DNA of 64,000 bases from Oidiodendron maius Zn (GCA_000827325.1 KN832879.1:1450394-1514393), one strand, 5' to 3'. Numbered from the stretch's first letter, positions 44,100-57,644 are shown. Numbers and translations are program-made. The notes: generated from the sequence alone by a model not told the origin.

Positions 44100-46211
44100 T
44101 TAATTAGAACTATCTGAAATAATAGAGAAACTAACGAGTGAACGTCTTTCCATAAGTCCGGTGAAGGCAGTTTGAGAGTATGATACCTTTATCATAGGTG
44201 GGGTGATGAGGAATTAGCCGCAATTGTTCTAACTACATCTTCTGCCCTTTTTACTTTCGGCTTCCCGAATCGAATATGCATCTTTGAGGTGATGCGAGGG
44301 GAAGAAAAATGAGAATAGGTAAAGCGAGATGATGCGACTGAGGTAATAGGAGACACATAGTCGACTTAGATACAAGGCACTCGATCTTCCAATTCACGAC
44401 TTAAAGTATACCATATCTCCTGCATAACACTTGGTCTGAACCATAATAGGCTTATAAGAGGTCGCTATAGATGGTAACTTCTCCTATTACACTATCCTGA
44501 GTCCCGAACCCAGAGACTCGAGAATATCCAGTCACTCATATAAAGGAGAGGCAGTGTCTGCGAATAGTATACGTCATGACCTGTCGTTTGTAGAAGTTCA
44601 TTTTGTCAACGTTAAGGAAGGGTATTATTACGGACAGAATAGCATATGGAAGATAATTGAAGCTGACAATAGGGAGCACAAAAATGCTTCATGCGAATGT
44701 ATCCTTTCTTAGAACTGGTAATCAATCTAGCGGAGCCTATAGCTTTATTGATATTATATCGACAGAACGGCTACTATCAAAGATAAGGTCTTAAGGCCGG
44801 AAAGACAAAACTTAATTATAAGATTCAAATCTTATACTGGGCACAGGACGGGGCTTCTTTGCCTGATTGCATACTACTAGTCTCCTTCCTTTCGTTCTTC
44901 ATTATACTTATCCATACAAAATTTGATTCTTCTAGCTAGTACGATATATCCTTATGCTTATACAACAAGATCGGCTTGAGCTATCCGTTCGTTACACTCA
45001 GTCGCTTTCCTGCACCACTTCTTTGCCTTATGCAGCCTTCCTAATATATATCTGTCTTTAGTGGCACGTCAAAGTTGGGGGTAGCAACCTTGTGTGAAGA
45101 ACGGCCTGCTTATCATGTCTCAGTTATATGTACTTACCACGTTCTCTGGTGGACTCCCGACTCGATATAGCAAAGGTACAACCGTCTTGATGGATAGTCC
45201 GACTCCTCCCGAAAATAGCGACCCGTATGAGCCGTGGGAACCGCCCGACATTTCTAGTCGGCAAAGCATACAGGTAACTGGCTTGAGCTATACCTGTATA
45301 CAGACTGGGACCCCGAACGAGTATATAATATAGATCTATCTCTCGATATATATATTACTCGATCGAGTGGAAGATTGCTGTTAATAATAGGGCTATAATG
45401 TTAAAGGTTATAGAACAGAATCTGGTTCCAGAACTAACTGTTTACTGGAAACATATTCTAAAGCCGAAGTTAAAGAATGCTTTGCTTAAGAAAAAGATAC
45501 CCCTTGCTTTTAACAATATAACGGTTGTAGTATCTGTTACAGATCATTAAACGCAAGACCTTATAAGGTAGTTTGATAAGACCAACATCGATAGGCCTGT
45601 GGTACAAAAGCAGCTTCTTGCATAAGGCAAACTAGACTAGTCCTTTATTTTAACTATATAGATGCTGGCCCAGCTACCACTTTATTGCAGGATCTAAACC
45701 AGAGAACTTATACATCCACCATTAATCAGATGCTTGTCGAGCGTGTCATCCAGCTGGATGCAGAAAAGGCGATCGGACAATCATCCATTGGGCAAGATAT
45801 ATACGCCCTTATGTAATTTGCTGATACCCCCTGTAATCTAGACCCTTCTAAAGTAAGGCGTAGATACGAATTATATGCTGTCTACAGGCTGTAAATGATA
45901 CAAATTGGCTGTAATTACATAAGTCCACTCGTCCAAAATTGAGGTAATGAGGTTAAAGTGGCCGGTGCGGGCGGCACAAGCCAGTGATTGGCTTGTGTAT
46001 AAGCGAATTCTTCGCTGGCTGTGCAGGGATTGGAGTCTGAAGGCGGAGCTGAAAAAAATCTTGGGGAATGAGACGGAACACCCAACTGCCGTGTTTAACA
46101 GAGCATATTCAAGGACAGCTCAAGCTTTCTATGCGCATTAGGGCCACTTGTGAGCTTTGTTTCGTCAAGGGATTTTGTTAGCTAGATTTAGGCTATTCAT
46201 AACGCTCCGTC
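44100..46211. other. Gene-poor AT-rich stretch, probably degraded repeats
   Basis: About 2.1 kb without a recognisable gene. Frames at 45094-45333 and 45947-46141 are short and domain-free. Around 45670-45830 a longer degenerate frame (FNYIDAGPATTLLQDL, then TINQMLVERVIQLDAEKA) ends in a TAA. It may be a remnant of an unidentified gene. Confidence 0.45.
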
Positions 46212-49200
46212 ATGGCATCCTCGATCGGCAAGCTTGCCCTCAGCCTTGCATCTGCCACCAACGAGAACACATTGGCATTAGCAAATATCAACTTCGATTT
46301 TTCAGTAGTCAAGATTGAGGCACCCATAGAATATTAAGGACTAGGTCTTGCGCTCACATCATGGCGGAGAACCGCCGCCGAGGATGGCAACTTTCACAGA
46401 GTCGCTCGAAAGCTCGCTGCGCTGTTTTGGGACGGTTTGCCAGAGGTTCCCGCGCTTGAACGCGCATATGGGGAAAGAGCAACAGCAATTGCTATGAATC
46501 CAGTCGTGAATCCTAGAGGCGGAAAAAACGACGGAGCATTCCAAGATCTGGTCGGCATCGATGGAACCACAATATGGGCTGCGGCAACATCTGGGAAGGG
46601 AGGGATAGCAGTACATCTGTTGGCTTGTATGCTTGCTCGTATTTTTAAAGAACCTGAAGCGGTTTCCATTTGGGTGGAGCTTGTTGAATCCCGAAAAGCA
46701 CATCTACGACAAGGTATTGAAGGCGACAAATTCCATCTTGGAGACTTGACTACGTCTGCCATTCAAATCGATAGGCAACAGCTTGCCCAGTGGGATGCCA
46801 GCGCAAGGCATGTGCTTTCGACACCCTATAACTGATTCAGCTAATTGTTACTATACAGAGCGTGGCTCCGGAGTGCAGACACAGCTTACGAGAAGAAGCA
46901 GAAGCAATTAATGCTCATAATCAACAATCTTGGAGCTACTCTAGCCTCAGGGTCAGATATCTACCACATTGTGGTAGATGCCTGGAAGACGGCAATGAGC
47001 CTCATGGACAAGATCGTCTCTGGAATGCCGCAGAGCGTGGAGCTTCCTGAACTTATGCTTGCACTATCGTCTTGGCACCTCTATCCAGACATGACTCTCT
47101 TACATGGAAAGCTTAAGAATATCAGGCAAAATGACCCCTTAGTTACCGCCGGAGGTATTATTACACTTGGTCTTCATAATCCGAACATCTCAAAAGATCT
47201 TGGAATAACCTGGTCTCTCCCATTGTCTCATCTCAGGTATTACGGGAAACCAGTAATGAGAGCTGGCACTGTTGGTATTAAGAGATCTAGAGTTTCAATG
47301 GATGAACTCCTCTTTGTCACTTTAGGCTGTGTGACCAATGGCTGGGGATCGGACTCATCAAATCTTGATCTGTTGGCTCGATTTTTTGAAGTATTGTTGG
47401 GAAAATTTGAACAACATAAACCCCCTGTTACTCCACCCCCATGGCTCGAAGTGCTCGGAAAGGCAGCAAAGAAATATCGTTGTCTGGACCTGCAGGCAAA
47501 AAAGGAAGCCCACCGCTTGGCAGCTTTTGGTCGAAGGAGATGCTCCTCATTTCTTGCCGCGTCTAAACAACATTTGCCTTTTGCTTTCAACCTTAGTAAC
47601 CCGGCCACATTTGTTCACCTGATAAAAGGCACCGAATCTCAGATTGCGTGGCTAAGGAAGATAGTATTGGAAAATATTACGAAGGAACGAAAGCAGAAGC
47701 TGGAGAGGGCAGTAATCGAGTATCAACCGGACGTGGCCGAAAACACTTCTCCGCCTCCGATCCACTGGACGCAACCGGATTTGGAAGATCATGGATACTT
47801 TAGGCAAAAGCTTTCCGAGTATGCTTCTTTGCTTCCCCACCAACAAACTGACGAGAGCCCTCTAGGGTATCGAAGATGGATCCCTTCTTTACCGGAAAAG
47901 GATCTTTGCCAAGGTGCACATCTTTGTTCCTCTGAGAAATATATACACATATCAACTGCTGCTGCTGAACGCCGTCTCATATTAGAACATTCCTCCAAGG
48001 AATCGTGCATCATCTTTACCGCCTTTACCGAAGAGAGCTCTGTCTCAAGCAAAGAGCTTGTACGAACAGAGGGGTCAAATTTAAATCTTCCCAATAAGCC
48101 AAATCGCTATTAAAATTCATGGGCTATGGATCTATGGACCTATGATGCTCAGCCAATATTCCAAGGCTTGCCAGAATCTGAACGCATAGCCGCCACCGTC
48201 GACCCCGCCACATAAATCTGCAGAGCCGGACACGTTGCTATCAGCGCTCGGACAAGCAAAATTCAATGCAGTTATGCCCCGGTCATTACAGGCCCTCTCA
48301 AGCAAGGGAGTATTCAAGAATATTCCGTCGGCTTCTTCAAAGCCGAAGATTGAAGCAGAGGCTCAACGGATGCTTCGAATAACAAATAACTTCCTTCGAG
48401 AGAGTACTGTATTCCCAACAAAAGCACTTGACGGAATGCTGGATGCTGCTAGCCAAAGATCAAATTCTTCCTCCAGCACGGAAGGCCAACTGCTAGCTTC
48501 CACAATGATAAAATATGAACGGAGATGCTGTCCATACAAGTGGTATGTGCCGAAAGCTATTCCACAGGAACAAAATCCAAAAGGAGTGCGGTACAGCTCC
48601 CCACCACCAGTAACCGAACATTCTGTGGAATATAAGTTGTGTTTTGGTTTACCACCCTCTATTGGTATATTTTTGCCCGTTATGGATGGCGACGATTATC
48701 CTAGTACCCTGTTTCCACCGAAACACTTGTCTGAACAAGACTTGATTGATATATTTGAATCCGAGGCAATTGACATAGTGGCATTGGACTATTATCTGTC
48801 CAGAATAACCTCCTCATTCTGGGGTTCTGGATATAAAGATCATCTCGAATCCTTAGAAGCCTTGCATTTCGCGGCAGAAATATATACCTACTTAATGGAT
48901 GCAACAATTGACCTAGAGGTCACATCTACCCCATTGAATCAGTATGAATGGGCGAAAACCAGAAAATCGAAGTGGACACGGTCGAATTCTTTCTCGTGCA
49001 TTGCGACATTCGAATCAGGTAACTTGAACATTTATCCCTCAGATCTCAAAGACGTGATGGGGATCTCGACCGGAAACTCTCTATACATAGCAGAATATCT
49101 GTGGACTGATCCATATGATTCTCCATCTTCGTATATCATCAAACGGTCAATTGGAAATGTCGGAAAGCCTGGTCTCGCGTTCCTTATCTCCCCCACAAAT

Positions 49201-49905
49201 CCCAATATGAAGGAGCCGGATTATTCCAGTTGGACCAATATTCCACATGAAGATTTTGATGGAAATTGTGAAGGAGCATTTGATAAGACTTCTCTGCATC
49301 TTTCATTTACTGGATACGAATCTTCACTCAATTCTAATGAGCATGGTCTATTTGATAAGCAAGTCTACTTTCTTCAGGCTGTCGTCCAAGTTTTTGATGC
49401 CGGAACTTGGGTCGCAGACCTAGATATCGTAACAGCTTTGGATGGCGACTTTGGGGCACGATATCTGAAACGGCTTCCTCAAGCAAGGCCAAAGTCCAAT
49501 GAAAATTCCGCATTGGAAACAATAAAAGCGGAAGAAGAGTCCTCGCAGATTAATCGCATTGGTGGCGTCAAAATTATTGGCTCTTTACAACACAAGAATG
49601 GGTCATTACTAGATTATGCAGAAACGTCACCACCTGACTTCTGTGGCCATTCCCCTGAAGAAATCCAAGATTTCTCAATTACTGGGAAACTAACGTCGAT
49701 TGACTGCTGGGATGAGATTATTGACTATCCAAATAACGCTTGTATTGTGCGGACAAATGGAGATTGGCTTGCAAGGCTAGCAACGGCAGTAGTTGGCTTG
49801 CAAAAGTTGAGAACAGTTATTATTGCACCGAAGAAGAACGTTTGTTGGGCTTGTGTTCAGCGCATGAATATCAATAGCCGGAGGACAATGATTATCATCT
49901 GTTAA
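46212..49905 (+). pseudogene. Large fungal-specific protein of unknown function, decaying copy
   Basis: From ATG 46212 the frame reads ASSIGKLALSLASATNEN up to EY, then a TAA at 46335-46337, then GLGLALTSWRRTAAEDG. Relatives appear to have Gln at the stop (EYQGLG), so a CAA-to-TAA change is likely. A GC-AG intron (46808-46858) joins DASAR to AWLRSADTAYEKKQKQ. A TAA ends the next part at 48111-48113, and a frame change near 48190-48220 leads to PDTLLSALGQAKFNAVMP. The last part is open to 49905 and contains GNLNIYPSDLKDVMG, GNSLYIAEYLWTDP, GNVGKPGLAFLISP and TSLHLSFTGY, the landmarks I recall for a fungal family of ~1100-aa unknown proteins. The whole would be about 1200 aa. Confidence 0.75.
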
Positions 49906-51069
49906 CATTTTCAAGTAGGGTTTAGTAAGAAAACCCGGGCTTTCTTTCTTTCTTTCTTTTTTTTTATTTTTTTTTTACAGATATAAAGTGAGCGTAAGTA
50001 TGAGGCTGTCAAGACATATTTCATTGTACTGAATGGTGATTTCGGGGTATTATGACCGCTCCCTACCTATTTCCCGCTAGGATTTGGATTGGCTCCTCTC
50101 AGCTCAGTGTCCACAGGCTGTAATAAATGTTAATTTCAGTGTAGGTTTTAGTGACAACTATTTCAAGACTCCAGAGCTCATAGATCCTAGAGCATTACTA
50201 GGAGAATTAGTTCGGTACCAGCCTATGATTGCGATACTGTGATTTCGAGATATATCGAGGTACTTAATCGCTTATCCACTTTACAATATAATTATGTAGT
50301 TAAATTAATAGAAATTACTTTAACTTTAAGGTTTTTGTAATGCACGGGGTTAGGCTTGCTCCACAGCACCAACTAAACCAACAGATTATAGGGCATATAG
50401 CTATTACACAGGTGCGCAAACGTAGGCATGTCAGTGCGCTCACGCAGCTAATAGTTTTCTTATAATTTATAAGTAATATAACCACTACAACTCTATTTAT
50501 AATAGACTTGGAGTTATAAAACTATTTGTTTATATATTATAATACATTCTAAGTGCTTTATACTACGTTATATATTAAGAGGCAGTAGAAATTAATCATT
50601 CGTATTGCGCGACGCATTTGCTTATGCGACACAGTTGCTTCCGCCGACTAGGAGCGAATGCGACGTGGGAGACCGTCAAAGCGAGCCGACGATTATATAC
50701 AAGTGAGACATAATCTACTGTAGAAACGCGCGGCTTTCTCGAGGGACTTCCGCAGAATCCTGTGAGGATTCGTGTCAGGATCATCACCGCACCCTGCAGA
50801 ATTACGCGTCTCCCCCTCACTGGCTGACGGAGCTGAAAAAGCTGAGTTACAGCCGCTCTCGAGTCCGCGCCGCCGCCAACAAGCATCAGCCCCTCCAATG
50901 GCCTTCATACATATTCCTGCTGCGGATGATATTGGTGATTTTGCGTCGCGTCTTTTCTTCTGTGATTGAGCACAGCGCTCTCTCTCTCTCTCTCTCTCTG
51001 TCAGCACTTCTCTGCTCTTTATCGTGCTCTCTCGTTGCGCGATGCAAATAAGATAAATCCAGGGGGAAG
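49906..51069. other. Intergenic region with two low-complexity tracts
   Basis: A CTTT/T-rich run lies at about 49940-49978. A (CT)n run at 50979-50999 lies in the probable 5' UTR of the glycosyltransferase-like gene. The 50240-50600 part is very AT-rich. No gene is recognised; minus-strand frames at 50596-51125 look fortuitous. Confidence 0.5.
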
Positions 51070-52647
51070 ATGATTCTGTGGAATCGTCGGCATGTCACAG
51101 CCTTCTCTGCTGTCCTCATCGTCATCTTCGTCTTCTATATCGCCCAGAGGCAATCGCCGGAGACCGTAGTAAGTCTACTCTCTCAACCTGATATTAGATG
51201 AGTGCATTGAGAGCGCACGACTGATATCTACGAACAGGCAACCCTCATAAACCCCGTGGGCAAGTCGCGCTCCTCCCAACTCCACCTCCTCATCCCCGCC
51301 ACGAAGCCGAACCGCCAGCTATGCCGTGCCGTCGTCTCTTCCCTCCTTCTGGGCTATCCTGTGCCCGTGATAAATGGGTGGAACCTCACTGATGAGTTCG
51401 ATGCGGCTGTCAGCCACCTGGCCAAGGTGCGCAATATCATGCGATACCTGGACGGCCTGCCACCCTCTGCGGACGACGACCTGGTGCTCATTATCGATGG
51501 CTACGATGCATTTATGCACCTGCCAGCCGACATCATGATCAAGCGCTACTTCGAGATCACCAATGCTGCCAACGCCAAGCTAGAAGAACGCTTTGGTAAA
51601 GGATCGACAAAGCCCGTGCCAGGAGGCGACCAACCCCGGCAAACCATCCTCTTTGGCGGTGACAAGGTCTGCTGGCCCGTAGACTGGCGGCGACCGGCCT
51701 GCTGGATAGTACCTAATGATACAGGTATCCCCGAAGGCACCTTTGGCAATGTGGACGGTGACCTGGTGCACAATCAGCCGCGCTGGCTTAACTCGGGCAC
51801 GATCATAGGCCCTGTGGGCGATATGCGACTAATGTTCGCGGCAACAATGGAACGTATTCGCATCGACTATGACCCGAACTATGACCATAGCGAATCTGAC
51901 CAGATGTATATGAGCGACATTTGGGGGGACCAGGAATATGCGCGGGCGGTACGCGAACTGAAGTTGAAGCAAAAGGAGACGGACAGCGAGCCCATCCCCG
52001 TAGGTGGACCGCCCGATCGGTTCTTGTCTGTGTTGTCGCCGCGACAAAGGACTGAATACCATATTGCCATAGAGTATGAGTCGGCTCTGTTCCAGACGCG
52101 CTCTGGCTACGACGACTTCCTGGATTTCCCTGTCTTTGATGGACCAGGCTATACCACCCTCGTGGAGCGCGACACCAGTGGCCAACCCGGCTTTGTGCCA
52201 TACACCATCAAGATCCCCGCTGATGTCGTGGCTTCACTCACCCGGTTGTTCAAGTCCATCGCTGGGATACACAACCTCCCGTCAACCCCGGCTAAGCTCA
52301 TCGCCCAGCTGAAAATCGGTGCGAACCTCGCTACTAAGCAGATCTATGCTGTGTTCCACTGCACTGGTGGGAAGCTCTATCTTGACAAATTATGGCCTAC
52401 GATGTGGTACTACCCCTATGCAGAGTCCCTCCTGCGGGTGGCGATCCGGGATGGCGTGAGGGGCAAACCGGTATCTGAGCGAATCGATGGAAGAGTCTGG
52501 ACCGCAGCGCACACGTACCCGGCAAGCACGAAGGACGATATGGGGTTCAAGGCAGCGGGCGCATGGGCAGATTTAGCTGGCGACTGGTTAGATTGGGGAG
52601 TGCTGTGTGGGCCGGATGAGGCGGCGATATTTGAGGGTAGGGTGTAA
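51070..52647 (+). CDS. Type II membrane glycosyltransferase-like protein (PLOD/GT25-like)
   Basis: Two exons (51070-51168, 51238-52647) join to 1509 nt, 502 aa, with a 69-bp intron. The N-terminus is short and basic, then a single TM anchor (VTAFSAVLIVIFVFYIA), as in Golgi type II enzymes. The lumenal part has LIPATKPNRQLCRAVVSSL, then DDDLVLIIDGYDAFMHLPAD with a DGYD metal-binding-type motif at about 120-123. LNSGTIIGPVGDMR and SDQMYMSDIWGDQEYA follow, the NSG and D-Q patterns of PLOD and procollagen-galactosyltransferase-like enzymes. The GC-rich coding sequence contrasts with the AT-rich repeats on both sides. The acceptor substrate is unknown. Confidence 0.85.
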
Positions 52648-53008
52648 CATTAATTTTACACCAAAATCATTAAACCCCACCTAAGAGGCCGATTATTACA
52701 TATGTTAGTAGAGGCTTATTTCAACTTTACGAGTGTAGTCTAGTGCCCTGGATAGCCCTAGTGTGCAGCAATTGGCGTATGACCGGCCGTAAATTGAAGC
52801 AGAACTTTGCCTGGGAAGCTAACATGTTATCTGACGTAGATCCTTGCCCTGTAACTGGCTTGGAAACTGGCCCTTTTCAAACACTTCCACGGAATCTTAT
52901 ATCATTATTGGAACATATCGCCCTGACAGAGCAGCATGGACTGCCTGTCTGAGTTTGACTTTTGTTTGGCAAGGTCTTACTGTAAGGTCATCGCAAAATG
53001 TCGATGTA
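52648..53008. other. Intergenic region between the glycosyltransferase-like gene and copia element 2
   Basis: This holds the 3' UTR region and a 69-codon frame (52743-52952) with no domain. Confidence 0.5.
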
Positions 53009-53013
53009 GCTTC

Positions 53014-53271
53014 TGTTGACTAGGTCCTAGGGCTTCGGGCACATTTATACATACTACACATCTGCCTATTAGGCTGCTCACTGGTGCCTATAGGGTGACT
53101 AAGTGGGAGCCTATTTGGTGACTCAATTGAGTGTATAGTGTTGAGCATAAAAGGCTCTAGTTCTCCTGAATCTCTTCTTACTTTAGTTGTCTCTGCATCA
53201 CTTAATATAACACTGAGTTTCACCTTGATTCCTGACTACGACCTGTACACCTATATTGCCTCAGTCCAAGA
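53014..53271 (+). repeat. 5' LTR of the second copia element
   Basis: 258 bp. It differs from the 3' LTR at three positions, all transitions: two where the 3' LTR has A or T, and one where the 5' LTR has A. Confidence 0.95.
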
Positions 53272-53283
53272 GGTTATAAGCCC
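53272..53283 (+). other. Primer-binding site with a point change
   Basis: GGTTATAAGCCC directly follows the 5' LTR. It equals the initiator tRNA-Met half-molecule site (GGTTATGAGCCC) except for one G-to-A change. Confidence 0.65.
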
Positions 53284-53329
53284 GGCTGCCTTAGGTTAGT
53301 CGGAATCACCCAGATTCAACTCAAATCAC

Positions 53330-56300
53330 TTGATTATAGCCAATCAAGGCTCCAGCTCGATATTCCTCCCTAAACCGATATGGCTAGAGGGAGAAGATAA
53401 CTATAAAGACTGGAAGGATAATATAACCCTATTCCTAGGCTCGAAGGGACTAGCCAAGTTCATCATAAAGGGGTCGATCATACCTGAATCGGATAAAGTC
53501 GACTGCCAGAGGATAATATACGCGATATCAATCAAAGGGTCAGTTCACCCTGAACCAGCTGTAGGGCTTAAGGGGGTTACAGATCCAGCCGAAATAATAT
53601 ACCTACTTGACTAGAGGTACACCTCAACTAGATGGAACCTTAAGCACAAGCATTTAACCGAATATAACACCTTAAGGGTCGAACACCACAACTCGATTGG
53701 CGTATTTGTTGACCAATACAAGGCCCTTAAATTAAAGCTTGATATAATTGGACTACCCCTACCAGAGGAGGTTTATACAATTAACTTTATTGCACTCCTA
53801 GACGCACAATATCCTGTATAGGCAGACCAGCAAAGGTCTAATATACGCAAAACATCACCAATACTGCTAGACCTAATAGCTGATATCCTAGACGAATCCC
53901 GGAAAGCGGAAAAACCAACAACTGCACTATATAGTGGAAAGCCAGCTGCTAATAAGGGATACAAGGGTAGTGGAAATAAGGAGGCAGTCAAATACAGCCA
54001 CTATAAAAAGGATGGCTATCATAACAATAGCTACTAGATAAAGCACCCTGAACTAAGACCCTCTAGGGGCAAGAGCCAGAAGAAGAAGGATAACGACAAG
54101 GACGATACTCCAGCACTCTCAGTAATGGCCCTTTTGACTAAGTCAGGGCTAGACCGACACTCCTGGTGTTTCGATAATGGTGCAGCATTGCATATTATGT
54201 ATATATGTACCAACTTTAAGTTATATGCTCCAAACAACGGGTCTTTACTGACTGTATTAACGGCCAATAGACCTGCTAAGCCACTAGGCAGTAGCACAGT
54301 CAGAATGGAGATCAAGGGTGTTGATAGCAAGCCTCTGAAGCTAGAGCTAAAGGATGTATTGCACTTACCCTCTATACCAATCAACCTCTTCTCTGGATAG
54401 CTGTTTGAAAAAAGCACTAGAGGAGGCTACCTTAAGAAGGGAGTCCTCTATACTGGTAGCAATGAACCAGTAGCTCTAATCGAGACTACTGAGTCAGGGC
54501 ACTTCCTAAAGGTAGTGAAGGAGCCTATGTTTATACATGCATTATTAAGCTTAGTGAAGCCGAAGCCCTTAGACCTGTAGTATAGACGTCTACTATATAC
54601 CTCAATTAATAAGGTAAAAGAGACAGCACAGATAACAAAGGGTATATCGATTAAAGCCAGCCAATCAGAGCTAGAGCTAGAGCCAAGCCTGTGCTGTATA
54701 TACCAGGTAGCTAATTCAATTCGGAATGTATCATGTACACCTCAATTAAGGCGACGGAACGTATTTAAGCTAGTGTATATCGATATTAAGAAGATATCAC
54801 CAGTCGGCTTCAATAGCCATATATAGGCTAGCCTATTTACAGATGATGCAACGCATACTAGGTAGGCCTGGTCCTTTAAGAATAAGGGTAATATATATCA
54901 TTCAATTATATATTTCAACCAACTGGTTAAGACGCAGTGGAATGCCACTATAAAGGCATATCAAATTAATAGGGGTAAGGAGTATAGTGGACATAAGCTA
55001 GCCCAGCACCTAAAGGAGCATGGAATACTGGCTAAGGTTACTACTCCCTATACACCAGAACAGAATAGTGTTACAGAGCGTACGAACTGTACGATATTCA
55101 GTAAGGTAAGGAGTGCCATTAAAGACTCTGACCTGCCACCAGAATTATAGCCTGAAATACTGCTAGGTGCAGTACACGTTACGAATCGTATAGCCACCTC
55201 ATCACTTAATAAGATAACTCCAGCTAAAGCATTTAAACGCCAGGTCCAACCAGGACTACAAGACGCTAACTACTTACCAGATATCAGCCACCTACACGTC
55301 CTAGGCTGTAAGGTATATATAAATATCCCTAAGGAGAGACAGGTCAAGAGCGCAAAGCTAGCCCCTTATGCTGAGGAAGGCTACCTAGTAGGGTTTAAGG
55401 GGAGTAAGATATACCGCATCTACCTCCCAGGCAGGGCTCAAAAGATTATACGATCATCATATTGTATATTCGATAAATCAGAGCCTCAAGACCCTAAAGA
55501 CCCTGAAAACACAGATAATTTAACCTAGCCGCTAGGGGAAATCAGATATATCCCTAAAGCTACTAGCCAAGGGGAAGACAGTGGCCTTAATCAGGAATAC
55601 AACCCCCTCTTGACTATAGTAGTCGATATAGAGGTAGAACAGGAGGATAGTGACAGTAATCCTGATACTAATCCAGGGCCTATATCTAGAGGGAGAGGTT
55701 GACCAAAAGGATCAAAGAATAAGCCAAGAGCTTCGGAACCACCGACTATTCAACTAGGTTCAGAAACACCTAGTCAGACAGGACTACCTGATCAAATCGA
55801 TCAAGAGGAGCCTAGTCAGGGGAGTAAGGAGGCACCTCAGGGTAGCCAGGACCAGCCTCCCCTAGATCTCTTAAATCATCCAAACCAACGGATCACTCGA
55901 TCATATACCCAGGGTAATCCAGCCCTATTTGCAACTGCCTTACTAGCCACACAGGTTAATAGATATATAGCAGCTGTTTCGGACCAAGAGGAGCCGAAAA
56001 CACTCCAGGAGGCTAAGGACTCACCTGACTGGCCAGAGTAGCTAGAAGCTATACATACAGAGCTAAGGTCCCTGATTAAAAATCAGACCTAGAGAGCTAT
56101 ATCAGTCAGCAAGGGCCGCCTTAAAGCCCAGGGCAAGAAGGCCCTAGGTACTAAGTGGGTATTCAAGATCAAGCGTAGTGCTGATAACCAGATTATCCAG
56201 TATAAGGCACGCTGGGTAGTTAAAGGATATAAACAACGATATAGCCTGGATTATAATCAAACCTTTGCTGGCGTTGTATATGCAGCCACCTGGAGGATCG

Positions 56301-57577
56301 TCCTAGGGCTAGCAGTGGTAAACAACTAGACAGTAGACCAGATAGACATCAAATCAGCCTTCCTGTATAGTGATATTGATAAAGAAGTCTATATTGAACT
56401 ACCTGAAGGCTTAGAGCTATTCCCTAATATATTCGATTTAGAGGATACAGTCCTATTACTCCAAAAAGCCTTATATAGTCTAAAACAGTCGCCTTGACTC
56501 TAGCAACTTACCCTAAAAGCAGCCCTTAAAAGGCTAGGGTACCTGCCCTTAACTGCAGATTAATGTGTATATCAATGTACTGATACAGGCTTGATAATCA
56601 TTATATATATAGATGATTTCCTGCTAATCGGACTGCAAGAGGGGCTTAAGAAGCTGAAGCAGCAGCTATCAGAGGCCTTTAATATAAAAGACCTAGGCCA
56701 GTGCCACTACTTCTTAGGGGTCAGGTTTATATAGGACAAACAGAGGCACCAGGTAACCCTCTATCAGGATACATATATATATAAGACTCTAGATCAGTTC
56801 AGTATACTAGAATACAGAGCTGTATTAATACCCCTTAATCCAGGGGCCAGCGAATCGCTAGTCCCCTACTAGGGAACAGCCTCCGAGGATCAAATCAAGC
56901 TCTATCAGTCTCTAGTTAGAAGAATCAATTACCTAGCCACTTAGACAAGGTATAATATTGCATTCACAGCCTCTATATTATCATGGTTCCTGGTTAATCC
57001 AGCACCAGCTTATATTAAATCAGCCAAAAGGGTTCTACAGTACCTTAAGGGAACCATAATGTATAATATCACCTACAGAGGCATACAGGGACTAGACATC
57101 AGGCTATATACAGACTCTAATTATACTAGAGACCAATATACATACAGGTCAACTAGTGGATATATAAGCTTTGTAGCAGGAGGGCCAGTATCATGGCAAT
57201 CAAAGCGACAGTCAGTAGTTGCTCAGTCTAGTACAGAGGCTGAGTATATAGCCATATCAGAATCAACTAAAGAGGCAACCTGGATACGTTACCTTCTAGA
57301 GGGATTAGAATATAAGGGTCAGGACTTGAACCCTATTACCCTATATAGAGACAACCAGGGCACACTCTCATTAGCTGAAAACCCTACCTTTCATTACGGA
57401 AGCAAGCATATAGCTGTCCGCTACCACCTAATACACCAGGAAGTCGAAGAGGGTAGGCTACAACTAGCCTATATACCTACAGATCGTATGCCAGCTGACG
57501 GCCTAACTAAGGCCCTGAAATCACCAGCATATACAAGGTTTATACAACTTCTAACGCTGGTAAAGGAGGTCAAATAA
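53330..57577 (+). pseudogene. Gag-Pol polyprotein of copia element 2, nonsense-riddled
   Basis: One frame carries all domains from 53330 to TAA 57575-57577. These are Gag (PIWLEGEDNYKDWKDNI), a protease-like CFDNGAALH near 54170, and integrase ~54770-55200 with TPEQNSVTERT and GAVHVTNRIATSSLNK. Reverse transcriptase spans ~56130-56800, with ALGTKWVFKIKRSADNQI, DQIDIKSAFLYSDI and an intact YIDD box near 56611. RNase H spans ~57050-57560 (SSTEAEYIAISES). It is broken by many TAG and a few TGA codons that fit Trp, Gln or Arg originals. The second integrase Asp is Asn (YQINRGKEY). No net frameshift is present. The RNase H part (57059-57577) is still open. Confidence 0.93.
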
Positions 57578-57644
57578 AGAGGGTATTCGAGGTGTTTTCA
57601 CTCAGTCAGGAAGTATTAGCTAAAGTGTATATATACACTTAGCC

